Source: Planctomycetota bacterium
GTDB taxonomy: Bacteria; Planctomycetota; Planctomycetia; Pirellulales; Pirellulaceae
DNA: 60,578 nucleotides
Direction: 5' to 3'
Assembly: GCA_027619595.1 (NCBI GenBank)
Contig: JAQCHP010000012.1
Span: forward strand, 1 to 60,578
Under the pieces are notes generated by a model that saw only the letters and a program-made list of their open reading frames with translations, was not told where the DNA came from and did not search any database. The translations under genes and the position numbers were made by a program. This document shows, piece by piece, positions 8,061 through 18,228 of the stretch; position 1 is the first letter of the stretch, and every line of letters starts with the position of its first letter.

Positions 8061-10355
8061 CTAGGTTGCTTTCCTTGGCCCAAACATCGATAGCAGCGCC
8101 GGTAAAATCACAAGGTCGCCGAAAAGAGCTGAACTAACGGCGATGGCACACATGGTAGCGAAAATGTGGTGGTCTCGTGAATCACTGAATGCCACCGTCG
8201 CAAACCCGGCCACCAGCACCGTCGTCGTCATAATCATCGCCACGCCAACACCAGAAAATGCCTGTCGAATCGCGGTGTTGTTATCTCCGGACGTTGGCCG
8301 TGTTTCCACATAACGTGACAGGAAATGGGTCGTATCGTCGACGACGACCCCTAAAGAGACGGTCAGAGCACACACACTCACAATCTCTAGCGAGTAACCG
8401 GCGACCACCAGGTAGGTCCCGGTCAATGCCAACGGAAAAACAGTTGGAATCACGGCAATGACGCCAAGGCGCCATGATCGGTAGCAGAGTCCCAATGTCA
8501 CGAAAATAATAATCGCCGCTGCCCCGAGACTTCTCGCCAAATCGACCACGATTCGATACAGATGACGCCACCGCCAAACCACGTCCCCGTCCAAGAACAA
8601 ACGAAAGGAAGGATACGATGACAGAATTTCACGCAGCTTATGTTCAATCCGTTCAAAGGTAGGACCCAACTCCGCGATTCCTCGATCTCGCACGCGGAAG
8701 CGGACGACCGCGTGCCGATCCTCGACCGAAAAAAATTCTCGTTTAATCGGGGGTGGCAGCAACTCCATCATCGACAAGTCGTCAGTAAGGTTTCGCTCGC
8801 CGGGCAAAGTAGCAATAAGATTGCGAATTGACAGTGGATTGTGGACCTCCGTTTCTGATTGCAAGAATTCATCAACAGCACGGATGATCTCTAGTAATTG
8901 TTTTGCGGCTGTGGCGGGAGCAATATCGTCGTCCCAGCGAACCCTCACCTCAGCAAATTCGATCCCGCCGATCGAACGGTCAATCTGAAGCAGACCGCGG
9001 TAGGCTTCGCTCTGTTCTGGCAGGTCATTCGACCGCTTATGGTCGGGTCGCAACAAAAGTGATATGCCGACCAGTACCAGAGTGCTGATGATTCCAGCGA
9101 TTCCGACGAATCGGCTCCGGGGTAGTACCCATTCGAGCAGATAGCGGACCTGTCCAAGGTTCCGATCGATGAGACTTTTTTCATGACCCAAGTGCAGACT
9201 ACGACCCAGCGACGTCGAACACAAAAGTGGAATGGTCGCCAGTACGGAGACAAACGTAACAAAAATCCCAAGGACACTGCACCAGCCAAAGTCTTGGACC
9301 GCGCGATTGTGTGCTAATGCCAAGGACCCCATACCAATCGCCGTAGTAAGCGAGGTGAGCATACAAGCCCAACCGACATCCTTAACAGTAGCCTGAGATG
9401 CATCACGTACATCGAGTCCAGCAGCTCGCAACTGTCGGAAGCGGACCATGAGGTGCACACCATCGGTAAAGCCGACCAAACTGACCATAATCGGAAGAAT
9501 GACCTCGTTGAATGGGTTGTCTTGCAGGTCAAAGAACCGCAAGAATCCGATTGTCCAATAGACTCCCAATGCCGGTCCAAGTGCAACAATCAATACGGCA
9601 CGGATACCGCGAAAAAGCACTACGGCCATCAGCAAGATGATTCCATAACCAATGACCTGGTATTTTAGTCGATTGGCCTCGTGGGCTCGAAGCGCAGTGA
9701 TTAGTGATGGGATATTCCCAGTTACAGTAAAATTCATCGGAACGCTTGGATACTCTCGCGCTACGCGCTCCGCCACCTGTCGCAGTTCCGACGTACACTG
9801 TTCATCGCTGCGAACAGTTTCGAAATCAAAGCTCACAAGCAACAGTAACGTCTGCCCGTCACGCGACAATAATTGCCCCCCCACAAATGGATGTTGTAGG
9901 GCCGTCGCGCGTGCCGCCGCAAACCGCTCGGATGAATTATCAGAACGTGGAAACAAGGGATCGGACAGACCGAAGATATTCAGGTTGGGGATACGATCCA
10001 TCCAAAGAACGTCTCGCACATACTCCAGGCCTTCAATTGCCGCAACAACATGCCGCAGCGCGTCGGCACCACCGGGCGTGAAAAACTCAGTGGATGTGAC
10101 GACCAGTATCGCGTCGCCCCCAAAGAGGGACAGAGGATCTGATTTGGATCGAGACGTGGTCGCGTTAGAATTCTTAACTTGTACGGTTTTATCGGTTTCG
10201 GTCGCGACCGAGTCGATCCACCATGCTCGTACCAGTCCCGGGTCAACGTAGCCAATGGTCGCCATAACTGTCATGCAAAAGAGTAGGACGGTCACCGCAA
10301 ACCGGTGCACCACCATCGAAGCCATCGCTCGATCGAACGCCGACTTCATACGCAT
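8061..10355 (-). CDS. RND superfamily (MMPL-type) exporter
   Basis: A 764-residue membrane protein with the layout of MMPL/HpnN-like RND exporters: one N-terminal membrane helix (VVHRFAVTVLLFCMTVMATIG), a large periplasmic domain, five membrane helices around residues 225-400, a second periplasmic domain, and five more helices at the end. Recognisable parts are FNEVILPIMVSLVGFTDGVH in the first half and VCALTVSLGVVVDDTTHFLS in the second. Acidic residues in the helices (GFTDG, VVDDTTHF) fit proton coupling. Family substrates include lipids, hopanoids and sterol-like molecules. The ATG at 10355 is the first that leaves the upstream gene intact; no strong ribosome site is visible. It starts 29 bases after the stop of the copper-monooxygenase gene and is probably the last gene of that operon. 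Confidence 0.88.
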   Translation of the reverse strand: MRMKSAFDRAMASMVVHRFAVTVLLFCMTVMATIGYVDPGLVRAWWIDSVATETDKTVQVKNSNATTSRSKSDPLSLFGGDAILVVTSTEFFTPGGADALRHVVAAIEGLEYVRDVLWMDRIPNLNIFGLSDPLFPRSDNSSERFAAARATALQHPFVGGQLLSRDGQTLLLLVSFDFETVRSDEQCTSELRQVAERVAREYPSVPMNFTVTGNIPSLITALRAHEANRLKYQVIGYGIILLMAVVLFRGIRAVLIVALGPALGVYWTIGFLRFFDLQDNPFNEVILPIMVSLVGFTDGVHLMVRFRQLRAAGLDVRDASQATVKDVGWACMLTSLTTAIGMGSLALAHNRAVQDFGWCSVLGIFVTFVSVLATIPLLCSTSLGRSLHLGHEKSLIDRNLGQVRYLLEWVLPRSRFVGIAGIISTLVLVGISLLLRPDHKRSNDLPEQSEAYRGLLQIDRSIGGIEFAEVRVRWDDDIAPATAAKQLLEIIRAVDEFLQSETEVHNPLSIRNLIATLPGERNLTDDLSMMELLPPPIKREFFSVEDRHAVVRFRVRDRGIAELGPTFERIEHKLREILSSYPSFRLFLDGDVVWRWRHLYRIVVDLARSLGAAAIIIFVTLGLCYRSWRLGVIAVIPTVFPLALTGTYLVVAGYSLEIVSVCALTVSLGVVVDDTTHFLSRYVETRPTSGDNNTAIRQAFSGVGVAMIMTTTVLVAGFATVAFSDSRDHHIFATMCAIAVSSALFGDLVILPALLSMFGPRKAT

Positions 10356-10383
10356 GGCCCGAGCAACAAAGAAACTTCTTGTA

Positions 10384-12402
10384 TCATTGTGAATGACGCC
10401 GTTCGGCGACGGCCTGAACTTCGGCCCGCTCAATCTTCAAATCGTTGTTGGTATCAAACCGCCAGAAGTTGAACCGAACAACGACCGGTGCTTCGGCGCG
10501 GTGCACCACACCGTCGCCGTTCGCGTCGAGCTTTTGAAAGAACTCGTCCACAAATTGTTGCACGCGTTGCTGACGGTCGACCGTCGCCTCTAATTTCACC
10601 GACGGTTCTGCTGTCTCGGACGGTACTTCCGCAACTTCCGGCTGGAGTGGCACGGCCACTTCGAGAAAGGCGACCGCCATCTCTTCCCATGTCTGATCGC
10701 CCCAGTGGACCCATTGCGACGGGTCGGGGTTCACGGGATTTTCAGCAGAATTATCAAACGATGCTGCGAAGCGAATTCGATCGAATTCGCGGAGAGGCCG
10801 CGGCGTTGACAGCTCATACGAATGCTGCCAGTTGAAATCGTATTTTGGTACATGCAGCAATATTTCGGTCGTACCTTGATGATCGCCAAATAAAGTGAAC
10901 GCTCTTCCGCGGATATGCATATGAGGTGCCACCGCCAATAAATGTCCATCACCCGGAATCCACTGAACCTCACCTGAAACGATGTGATTTTTGGCGTGCG
11001 GCGGAATCTCGAATTCTTGGTCCAAAGCGATCAAAGTGATCATTTCATGGGTCACGAGCGAACGGTCGATCCGAGTGAGACCGACACGTGTAAGATCACG
11101 CTGTGGAGCCCCATTCGTGGTATAGTGCATCTGGAAAACGAACTTCGACCCGGCAGGTATCTTTCGCGCATATCCTTGCGGAATATTGGGCAAACGCTGA
11201 CCCGGCACGTAGGCAGTCAGCCAACCGACACCCCGCACGTCGCTGCCGTCAGGTGGCCGAATGAATACAATAGCATGGTGCACGACACTGCGATTTCCAG
11301 GAATGATTTGCGCCTCCGCAACCCACTGGTCTTCCGTAAATTTTGGATCGACGACAAAGTATTGGTATTCCACCGTCCCTTCAGCCGGAACGTCGTACGG
11401 CTGCTCTCGCATGCTAAAGACATGATCGGGTTGGCTTTCAAGTTGCCACTCGAGTGACTGCGACCGTTCCGGAGGTAATACATCCGCGTCCCCTTTTGGC
11501 ATCCCTGAGGCGACCCAATTTCGGATCAAGGTTTTCTCCTGTTCGGACATAATCCGCGCATTGGCAAAACTACCAACCGCCGGGTCGGCATGCCACGGAG
11601 GCATGCGTCCGTTGTCGATCACTTCGACGATTGTATCTCCCCAACCAAGAGTTTCCTCATATCGTTCCATAGCAAACGGACCGATTTCTCCAGGACGGTG
11701 ACAGTCAACACAGAACTTTTCCAGAATAGGTCTGACGTCGTGACTATAGTTGACGCCCACGGGTGCAGTGACGACAGTCTCTTGCTTGATCCTACCGATC
11801 TTACAGCCGACGGCTTCGGTGCGCTGAATCTCGACCGACTTGCCAGCCAGTAATTGTTCCAAAGCGATTCGCAGGTCGTGTCGTGTGGCGGACGCCCGTT
11901 TCACTCCTGGTTGAAATTGATCATCGATCCGTCCCTGGTATTGCAGGCTGAGTTGGCGGTCGAGAACAAATACCTCGGGAGTACGAGTCGCTCCGTAGCG
12001 ATCCGCAATCGTACTGCCAACATCTCGCACCACAGGGAACGACCATGAATGTTCTTCTGAAAATTGCATGATGTCAGACGAAGAGTCCTGAGAGTTGCTA
12101 TTCACGGCAAAGAACGCGACCCCCTGTGGAACAAACCCTTCGACAAGCTCATTCATTCTCTTCGCATATAGGTGTGCTAGGGGGCATTCAGTCCCAAAGA
12201 AGAGTACCACGGTGGCTCGAACGTCTTGATTCGCTCCGACAACTGCCTCTTGTTGTCCGATCGTCGCGGTTTCAAATGCATACGGACTGATGCTGGCCGT
12301 GGAAAAACTCGCCTCATTCGCTTCAGAAATTGCAGCCGCGAGGGCAGTAATCCAGGCCAACGTGCCTGCAGATATCGCCAATACAATACGTAGTGTCCCC
12401 AT
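10384..12402 (-). CDS. Exported redoxin / haem-c / copper monooxygenase-like / EF-hand fusion protein
   Basis: A 672-residue planctomycete fusion protein with a signal peptide. Domains in order: a redoxin-like part (about 50-190) with FFGTECPLAHLYAKR, having one Cys where thioredoxins have two; a cytochrome-like segment with the haem motif CVDCH at about 232-236 and the NGRMPPWHADP signature; a copper type II ascorbate-dependent monooxygenase-like beta sandwich (about 330-590) with likely copper ligands in SVVHHAIVF, FQMHYTTNG and APHMHIRG; and a C-terminal EF-hand pair (DANGDGVVHRAE and DTNNDLKIERAE). It should work outside the cytoplasm in redox or copper chemistry; the substrate is unknown. 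The ATG at 12402 places the signal peptide correctly. It is followed closely by the MMPL exporter. Confidence 0.85.
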   Translation of the reverse strand: MGTLRIVLAISAGTLAWITALAAAISEANEASFSTASISPYAFETATIGQQEAVVGANQDVRATVVLFFGTECPLAHLYAKRMNELVEGFVPQGVAFFAVNSNSQDSSSDIMQFSEEHSWSFPVVRDVGSTIADRYGATRTPEVFVLDRQLSLQYQGRIDDQFQPGVKRASATRHDLRIALEQLLAGKSVEIQRTEAVGCKIGRIKQETVVTAPVGVNYSHDVRPILEKFCVDCHRPGEIGPFAMERYEETLGWGDTIVEVIDNGRMPPWHADPAVGSFANARIMSEQEKTLIRNWVASGMPKGDADVLPPERSQSLEWQLESQPDHVFSMREQPYDVPAEGTVEYQYFVVDPKFTEDQWVAEAQIIPGNRSVVHHAIVFIRPPDGSDVRGVGWLTAYVPGQRLPNIPQGYARKIPAGSKFVFQMHYTTNGAPQRDLTRVGLTRIDRSLVTHEMITLIALDQEFEIPPHAKNHIVSGEVQWIPGDGHLLAVAPHMHIRGRAFTLFGDHQGTTEILLHVPKYDFNWQHSYELSTPRPLREFDRIRFAASFDNSAENPVNPDPSQWVHWGDQTWEEMAVAFLEVAVPLQPEVAEVPSETAEPSVKLEATVDRQQRVQQFVDEFFQKLDANGDGVVHRAEAPVVVRFNFWRFDTNNDLKIERAEVQAVAERRHSQ

Positions 12403-12535
12403 CCCCGGATCCTGAACCTTTTCTCGATGCACCTGTACAGCGTATGTTAGGGCCGATCTCAAAAATTGACAATGTCGGCCAGTTGTGCTGGCTCGCCATT
12501 GAACTCGCCCCATGAACTGAAGGAGGTTCGGTCGA

Positions 12536-13468
12536 TCAGCGTGCCGAGAAAGTTCCGTGCAGTTGCGTCATAGAGACGATCACGTTTTCGAGGCTCCCAA
12601 CGATAACGTAAGAGCGAAAGTTGTATACGGCAGCAGGATTGTTGACGCGAAAGACGTTATTCCACTTTACTACGTTTTGGCTGGCAAATCTCCAACGACC
12701 GTAACCGATTGTCGGCCAGTTGCTTTGGGGGGAGTCAGGCGAATAGATGCCCATGGCATGACTCCCGGTGCTTGTCGCGAAAATGATGGGCAAGGACTGT
12801 TCACCGGGCCCATCCGACAAGGGCACCACGTTTGTCACTCTATTTCGCACGTCCAACGTATAGAAATTTTTGAAGTCCGGTGGCATGTAACCGGTCACCA
12901 CTTCGAACACCGCGTGTGAGTGTGTTTCATTGGATGGCAAGGAAAATTGCGTGAGGTACTCAATCACGTGGGGCATCCCTGGCATCCCAATCGTGACCCG
13001 TTTGTTCAAGACATGATTCGACCTTGTCTGGCCGCCCACCGATTTCCAAAAAGCCATCTTGTTCTGCGTCGCGAAGATGTTGTGAACACCGTTATTTTTG
13101 TTACTCGCCGTCCAGAGACCTTGCAACAGGCTGCTACTAGGGCGTGGATTGTGTCCATCGGCAAGCGAACCGGCTTCCGTCGGGTTAAACGCTTCCCCCA
13201 ATCCATCGAAGCTTGAAGCGGACTGTAGTTGTCGCCCGTGGTCGAAATCGTCAATGAACTGTTTGTTCCGCCAAGTGAGCGAAGCAATGGCCCCAGCATC
13301 GTGTGCGGCCGTCCTAATTGTGATGGGCCACGGACCGGCCATCGCGGAAATCGTGGCGTCCCCCCAAGCTGCCAGTGCGGATCGCTCGGCACACGCCAGC
13401 GTGACCATAACGAGTACCAAAGCGTAACAGCATCTTCCGCGTATTGGACTTGTCATATCAACGTGCAT
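12536..13468 (-). CDS. Secreted protein of unknown function
   Basis: About 310 residues with a signal peptide (hydrophobic YALVLVMVTLACA, cleavage near SALAAW). The mature part is rich in beta-type segments and aromatic residues: ASLTWRNKQFIDDFDHGRQL, SLADGHNPRPSSSLLQGLW, VFEVVTGYMPPDF and GIYSPDSPQSNWPTIGYG. I do not recognise a named family, although the FIDDFDHGRQLQ segment recalls exported sugar-binding or glycan-related proteins of planctomycetes. The ATG at 13468 is used; a GTG at 13486 that overlaps the previous stop codon (TAGTG) is an alternative and would couple translation. It lies between the DUF1501 and copper-monooxygenase genes in the same direction. Confidence 0.7.
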   Translation of the reverse strand: MHVDMTSPIRGRCCYALVLVMVTLACAERSALAAWGDATISAMAGPWPITIRTAAHDAGAIASLTWRNKQFIDDFDHGRQLQSASSFDGLGEAFNPTEAGSLADGHNPRPSSSLLQGLWTASNKNNGVHNIFATQNKMAFWKSVGGQTRSNHVLNKRVTIGMPGMPHVIEYLTQFSLPSNETHSHAVFEVVTGYMPPDFKNFYTLDVRNRVTNVVPLSDGPGEQSLPIIFATSTGSHAMGIYSPDSPQSNWPTIGYGRWRFASQNVVKWNNVFRVNNPAAVYNFRSYVIVGSLENVIVSMTQLHGTFSAR

Positions 13469-13485
13469 AGCGTAGGAGTCGGCCA

Positions 13486-14916
13486 CTAAGCGACAATTTT
13501 ATTAATAATTTTTCCATGCACATCGGTCAGGCGAAAATCGCGGCCTTGAAAACGGTACGTGAGTTGCGTGTGATCAAATCCCAATAGATGCAAAAGAGTC
13601 GCCTGCAGATCATGCACATGGACTGGATCGTCGGCGATATTAAACCCAAGGTCGTCGGATTGCCCATGTGTATAACCCTGCTTAATGCCCCCTCCGGCGA
13701 CCCACATACTGAAACAACGATTGTGGTGATCCCGTCCGTCATTCCCCCCCTGCACCATCGGTGTCCGGCCGAATTCTCCGCCCCAAACGACTAAGGTATC
13801 GTGCAGTAAACCGCGTTGACGGAGGTCATTTACCAGGGCAGCGCTCGCCTGGTCGGTACTCCCTGCGTTGACTCTCACGCCGCTTGTCAAATTGCTGTGC
13901 TGATCCCAAGCTTCATGAAACAATTGAACGAATCGAACGCCGCGTTCGATCAGTCGCCGTGACAACAGACAGTTTCTGGCGTAGCTAGGTTCTTTCGGAT
14001 CCTTAATTCCGTACATTTGAAACGTTTCAGCGGATTCGTCGCTGAGGTCCATCAGTTCCGGAGCGCTTGTTTGTAGGCGGTAGGCCATTTCATAACTTTG
14101 AATGCGGGCAGCCGTTTCGGGGTCTCCGGCCGCTTGAAAAGCTAAATCATTGAGAACGTTCAAAGCATCCAGGGATGCACGTTGCGTTTCACCGTCGATT
14201 CCACTGGGATTTGACAGGTATAGCATCGGGTCGCCCACGCTACGGAAGGGGATGCCGCCGTAAACAGTAGGTAGGAATCCACAGCCATAGTTACTGGCAC
14301 CGCCACTTGTACCCTTCCCACTGGTCAAGACGACGTACCCGGGCAAATTCGCGGACTCACTTCCAAGTCCATACAGAGTCCATGCCCCGAAGCTCGGACG
14401 CCCAAACTGTTGTGATCCGGTATTCATCATGATTTGGGCTGGCGCATGATTTACGGCATCGGTGTGCATTGTGCGAATGAGGCAAATTTCGTCGGCCACT
14501 CTCGCGGTGTAGGGTAACACTTCGCTTAATTCCATTCCGCACTTCCCTTGGCGAGCGAACTTGAACTTGCCTCCTAACAGAGCTGAATTGGGATTGATAA
14601 ATGCGGAACGATAACCCTTCAAGAGGTCGGCGGGGGGTAACTGTCCGTTACGTTTCGTGAGTTCTGGCTTGTTATCATAAAGTTCTAATTGACTGGGAGC
14701 CCCAGCATTGAACATATAAATCACACGCTGCGCTCGTGCCGAGAAATGCGGAAATCGCGGCGCCAGCGGATTCTGCACTTGTGATGTTGCACTACCGTCA
14801 TTGGCAAGCAGCGTGTTGGCCGCAATTCCGGCCAGGCCGAGACCGCAATCGCGCAAGAACCAACGACGACGCAGGAGTTTGGCCTGAGCCTGCTGAACCT
14901 GAGCTAATACGTTCAT
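13486..14916 (-). CDS. DUF1501 family protein with twin-arginine-type signal
   Basis: A 476-residue DUF1501 protein, related to the alkaline phosphatase/sulfatase superfamily. The N-terminus carries [19 protein letters not shown], a twin-arginine-like export signal followed by a hydrophobic stretch. Typical family blocks follow: [86 protein letters not shown] and [15 protein letters not shown]. In planctomycetes DUF1501 genes are nearly always next to DUF1549/DUF1553 genes, as here, and the pair is thought to act in extracellular polymer degradation; no activity is proven. The ATG at 14916 has AGGAAA nine bases upstream. It follows the DUF1553 gene by 13 bases. Confidence 0.95.
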   Translation of the reverse strand: MNVLAQVQQAQAKLLRRRWFLRDCGLGLAGIAANTLLANDGSATSQVQNPLAPRFPHFSARAQRVIYMFNAGAPSQLELYDNKPELTKRNGQLPPADLLKGYRSAFINPNSALLGGKFKFARQGKCGMELSEVLPYTARVADEICLIRTMHTDAVNHAPAQIMMNTGSQQFGRPSFGAWTLYGLGSESANLPGYVVLTSGKGTSGGASNYGCGFLPTVYGGIPFRSVGDPMLYLSNPSGIDGETQRASLDALNVLNDLAFQAAGDPETAARIQSYEMAYRLQTSAPELMDLSDESAETFQMYGIKDPKEPSYARNCLLSRRLIERGVRFVQLFHEAWDQHSNLTSGVRVNAGSTDQASAALVNDLRQRGLLHDTLVVWGGEFGRTPMVQGGNDGRDHHNRCFSMWVAGGGIKQGYTHGQSDDLGFNIADDPVHVHDLQATLLHLLGFDHTQLTYRFQGRDFRLTDVHGKIINKIVA

Positions 14917-14929
14917 GTCGATCGCTTTC

Positions 14930-17900
14930 CTAGTTCTTTGAGACGGTTTCATCGAGATTCAATAGGACACGTGCAGCCAGAGTCCAAGCGGCAGCGTCCT
15001 GTGGGGTTGCATGCGCTGGAAGTTCTGGGAGTCGCTGCGGATCCCCCGTAACAATATCTCGCACATTCAACCAACCGTCGGCAATTCTTTGCCGCCGTGT
15101 TTGCAACAGGTCGAGCACAGCAGCCCGTTCCGGCGGAGTCGGTGGCCTCAACATACAAAGTTGGAACGCATAATCAGCACGCTCTTGATCGCTCGTCCCG
15201 CCCTCGCGCAAAATCCTTAAACCAAGCGCACGTGCTGCTTCTACGAAAATTGGCTCATTGAACACGGTCAGCGCGGCAAGCGGTGTATTTGAACGGATAC
15301 GACGTGCGCACGCGAAATCTGCGTTAGGTGAATCCAAGGTCGAAAGTGCAGGGTCTGGCATCGACCGCTTGCGGAACAAGTACAGCGAGCGACGATACCG
15401 ATCGGGCCCCTCGGTGGCGATCCAGTAGGTCGGATAGGTAAAGTTATAGTCAAGTACGTTTTTGGGCACCGGCGGAAAAATCGCCTCGCCGCCCAGTTGG
15501 TTGGTAAGGAGTCCCGATACCGACAAGGCTATGTCACGCACTACTTCTGCTTCGGCTCGAAAACGCGGTCCCCGGGCTAACCACCGATTACGCGGATCGA
15601 GTTCGCGAGCAGCCAAGTCCGCCTGCGACGTCTGACGGTAGGTTTGGCTCGTGACAATGAATTCGATGAGATGTTTGTGGCTCCACCCATGCTCCATAAA
15701 ATCTACCGCCAGCCAATCCAATAACTCGAGTTGCTCAGGCACAGACGCACGTGTCCCAAAGTCCTCAGAGGTCTCGACCAGGCCGTCGCCAAACATGGCT
15801 TGCCAAACTCGATTCACCGCAACTCGGGCAGCTAAGGGCGACCGTCGATCGACGAGCCACCGCGCGAATCGGAGACGATCTGGGCTGTCATCTTCCGCCA
15901 TCGGAAAGAACGACCCCGGCGTGTGGGGCTGGACCGTCTCACGCGGCTGATCCCACTCGCCACGATCGAGGCGTTGGGTCACACGCATTTTCCCCAGTTC
16001 GCGTTCCTTGAGATGCAAAATCGTGGTTTCAGCCACAGGAAATTTCTGCCACAACGCGTTTACTTCTTCAGTCAGCGGAGCGTAATCGGGCCGACTGGCG
16101 TACCAGGCTTTGAATATCGATTCCTGTTGAGCCATTGTTCGTTCTGTTACGGGAATATCCAGTGCAAGTTGAGCGGAATGCGCGATGGGCAGCGTTGACG
16201 GTGACGTGTCTTTGGTGACGCTTAAGCGGCAACAACCGACCATTGCCTCTTGAATCCATTTGAAGTCTACCCGGAACTGCGTACCGGGCGGCACGTCGAG
16301 AGGTTTTTCGAATTGAAACACGGCTACTGATGACTGGTTACGACGGCCAACGCCGCGGTCGGCGCGCCACGCCGTCGCTTCGTTCTCATCAATCGCGAAA
16401 TTAACGGACCCACCTACTTGCTTGCCATCCGCCGATTTTTGATCAGGCTCCGAGAAATCGGCCGTGGCATTGACGAGCTTTAGTTTCTCCCAAGCATCCG
16501 ACGAAGGTTTCTTGAGCGAAACTTTAAGCTCGCTGAGCGCGAAAGCCCCGATCGGTCCACGACCCGGACCGTTCAAAGGGAGGTCGCCGTGCGTGAGCAC
16601 CTCCAGCCGAATTCCAGTCACTCCCAGTAATTCCGGGGTCGCAATCATGAAAGCGTCGCCACTTGGATGCCCCAAGAACAAGAGGGACTTATCGTCTTCC
16701 TGCGTTGGGTGAAGGAGTCCGCTGTCACAACCCAACTCCGTAGCAGCGAGGTACTGCCAATTCGGCGTTTTCGCCTTGGTCTCGGCTTCCCAGCTAGAAA
16801 GCTGCTGCCGCCAATTCGGCGTTTGTGTCCGCAGGCGTTCTTCCACCGTGCGAGTACCCAAATGGATGCGATCAATCTCCTGAAGTTGTTCGTTTGTGTA
16901 AACCCACGACTTGGCCTCGTAAGAGTTATTGAGGCAGGCGAACATTCCGTAGTATTCTGTCTGCGTAATTGGATCGAATTTGTGCGTATGGCATTGAGCA
17001 CATTGGGTCGTTAGCCCGAGCACAGCCTTTCCGACGCAATCGATGCGATCGAACATCTCCACCTTGCGGAATTGCTCCGCAACAATCGCTCCTTCCTCAT
17101 TAATCATGCTATTGCGCAGAAATCCAGTTGCGACAATTTGGTCCTGATTCGCGTTTGGAAGTAGATCGCCGGCAATTTGCTCAACGATAAACTGATCATA
17201 GGGCACGTCTTGATTGAGAGCGCGAACGACCCAATCGCGCCATGCCCACTGTTCGCGCCGAACGTCTTTTTCGTATCCGTTGCTGTCAGAATAGCGGGCA
17301 ACATCGAGCCAGTGTCGGGCCCATTTCTCACCGTATCGTTCGCTCTGAAGAAGACGTTGCACGGTTGCCTGATGTCCAGTCGCTCGATACTCAGCAAGTT
17401 CATCTAGCGATGGGGGTAGCCCAATCAAATCTAGGTACAACCGGCGGCAAAGAGTCGCATCATCTGCTGGAGGTGATGGCTGGAGACCCAACGGGTCCAA
17501 CTGTTCTCGGACAAGCTCATCGATGGGATGCAATGTACTGCTCATCGACAGTTGTTTTTTTGCGGGAGGCTGAAATGACCAATGGACAGCATAGGGTGCC
17601 CCTTGGGCGATCCACTGGTTCAATACTTCCTTCTGCTCCGGGGAAAGCGGTTTGTTGTAATGCGGTGGAGGCATTTGTTCGTCCGGATCGGATGAAGTAG
17701 CCCGTCGTATAATTTCGCTGTTATCGGGCTTTCCAGGAACAATTGCTGGCAAACCCGATTCACCCCCCTTCAATGCATACTCGCGTAAATCTAACCGCAA
17801 CGCAGCTTGACGCGCACCCGAATCAACTCCGTGACATTGCGCACAATGCTCCGACAGAATCGGCTGAATGTCTCGTTGGTAATCGATTTCTCGCGAGTGG

Positions 17901-18007
17901 AGTGAGTGATTTGCCAGGAGTGTCATTGCCATACCCAGGATAGCCAAACGACAGGCCGGCCGGCCCCACGGGGGCAAGGCACTTAACAAACATGTCACTT
18001 TCGTCAT
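14930..18007 (-). CDS. PSCyt1-DUF1549-DUF1553 planctomycete cytochrome protein
   Basis: A 1025-residue exported protein. After the signal peptide comes a PSCyt1 haem-c-like domain with CAQCHG at about residue 55-60, then [12 protein letters not shown] and [14 protein letters not shown]1549 follows ([50 protein letters not shown]) with a second haem motif [12 protein letters not shown] middle insert of about 300 residues looks like a beta-rich carbohydrate-binding domain. DUF1553 closes the protein ([50 protein letters not shown]). Such proteins are found almost only in planctomycetes and relatives and are paired with DUF1501. They may pass electrons or cut polysaccharides; this is not established. 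It is probably the first gene of the minus-strand operon that ends with the MMPL exporter. Confidence 0.93.
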   Translation of the reverse strand: MTKVTCLLSALPPWGRPACRLAILGMAMTLLANHSLHSREIDYQRDIQPILSEHCAQCHGVDSGARQAALRLDLREYALKGGESGLPAIVPGKPDNSEIIRRATSSDPDEQMPPPHYNKPLSPEQKEVLNQWIAQGAPYAVHWSFQPPAKKQLSMSSTLHPIDELVREQLDPLGLQPSPPADDATLCRRLYLDLIGLPPSLDELAEYRATGHQATVQRLLQSERYGEKWARHWLDVARYSDSNGYEKDVRREQWAWRDWVVRALNQDVPYDQFIVEQIAGDLLPNANQDQIVATGFLRNSMINEEGAIVAEQFRKVEMFDRIDCVGKAVLGLTTQCAQCHTHKFDPITQTEYYGMFACLNNSYEAKSWVYTNEQLQEIDRIHLGTRTVEERLRTQTPNWRQQLSSWEAETKAKTPNWQYLAATELGCDSGLLHPTQEDDKSLLFLGHPSGDAFMIATPELLGVTGIRLEVLTHGDLPLNGPGRGPIGAFALSELKVSLKKPSSDAWEKLKLVNATADFSEPDQKSADGKQVGGSVNFAIDENEATAWRADRGVGRRNQSSVAVFQFEKPLDVPPGTQFRVDFKWIQEAMVGCCRLSVTKDTSPSTLPIAHSAQLALDIPVTERTMAQQESIFKAWYASRPDYAPLTEEVNALWQKFPVAETTILHLKERELGKMRVTQRLDRGEWDQPRETVQPHTPGSFFPMAEDDSPDRLRFARWLVDRRSPLAARVAVNRVWQAMFGDGLVETSEDFGTRASVPEQLELLDWLAVDFMEHGWSHKHLIEFIVTSQTYRQTSQADLAARELDPRNRWLARGPRFRAEAEVVRDIALSVSGLLTNQLGGEAIFPPVPKNVLDYNFTYPTYWIATEGPDRYRRSLYLFRKRSMPDPALSTLDSPNADFACARRIRSNTPLAALTVFNEPIFVEAARALGLRILREGGTSDQERADYAFQLCMLRPPTPPERAAVLDLLQTRRQRIADGWLNVRDIVTGDPQRLPELPAHATPQDAAAWTLAARVLLNLDETVSKN

Positions 18008-18228
18008 GGCATTTTCACTCTGTCGAGAATTTAACACTAACCCGATGGCAATTTAGGTTGGAAGGTGAACTCTGGGAGCGGATTTGACGCACTGCGGGGC
18101 AGGATCTGTGTGGCATTATACCATGCGATGGCTCGCTGTAACTGCCCCACCAACCGGACGGTACCATTGAACGAGTCCGACGAGTCGAAAGCCTCAGGAA
18201 ATGGTCACAGGGTGGCCAACCGGTGCCC

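Noticed and set aside
7722-8093. Plus-strand frame of 123 codons with two near-identical 67-residue repeats
   Set aside because: It exists because the 201 bp repeat unit is a multiple of three; its protein is Arg-rich without a family, and it runs into the MMPL gene on the other strand.
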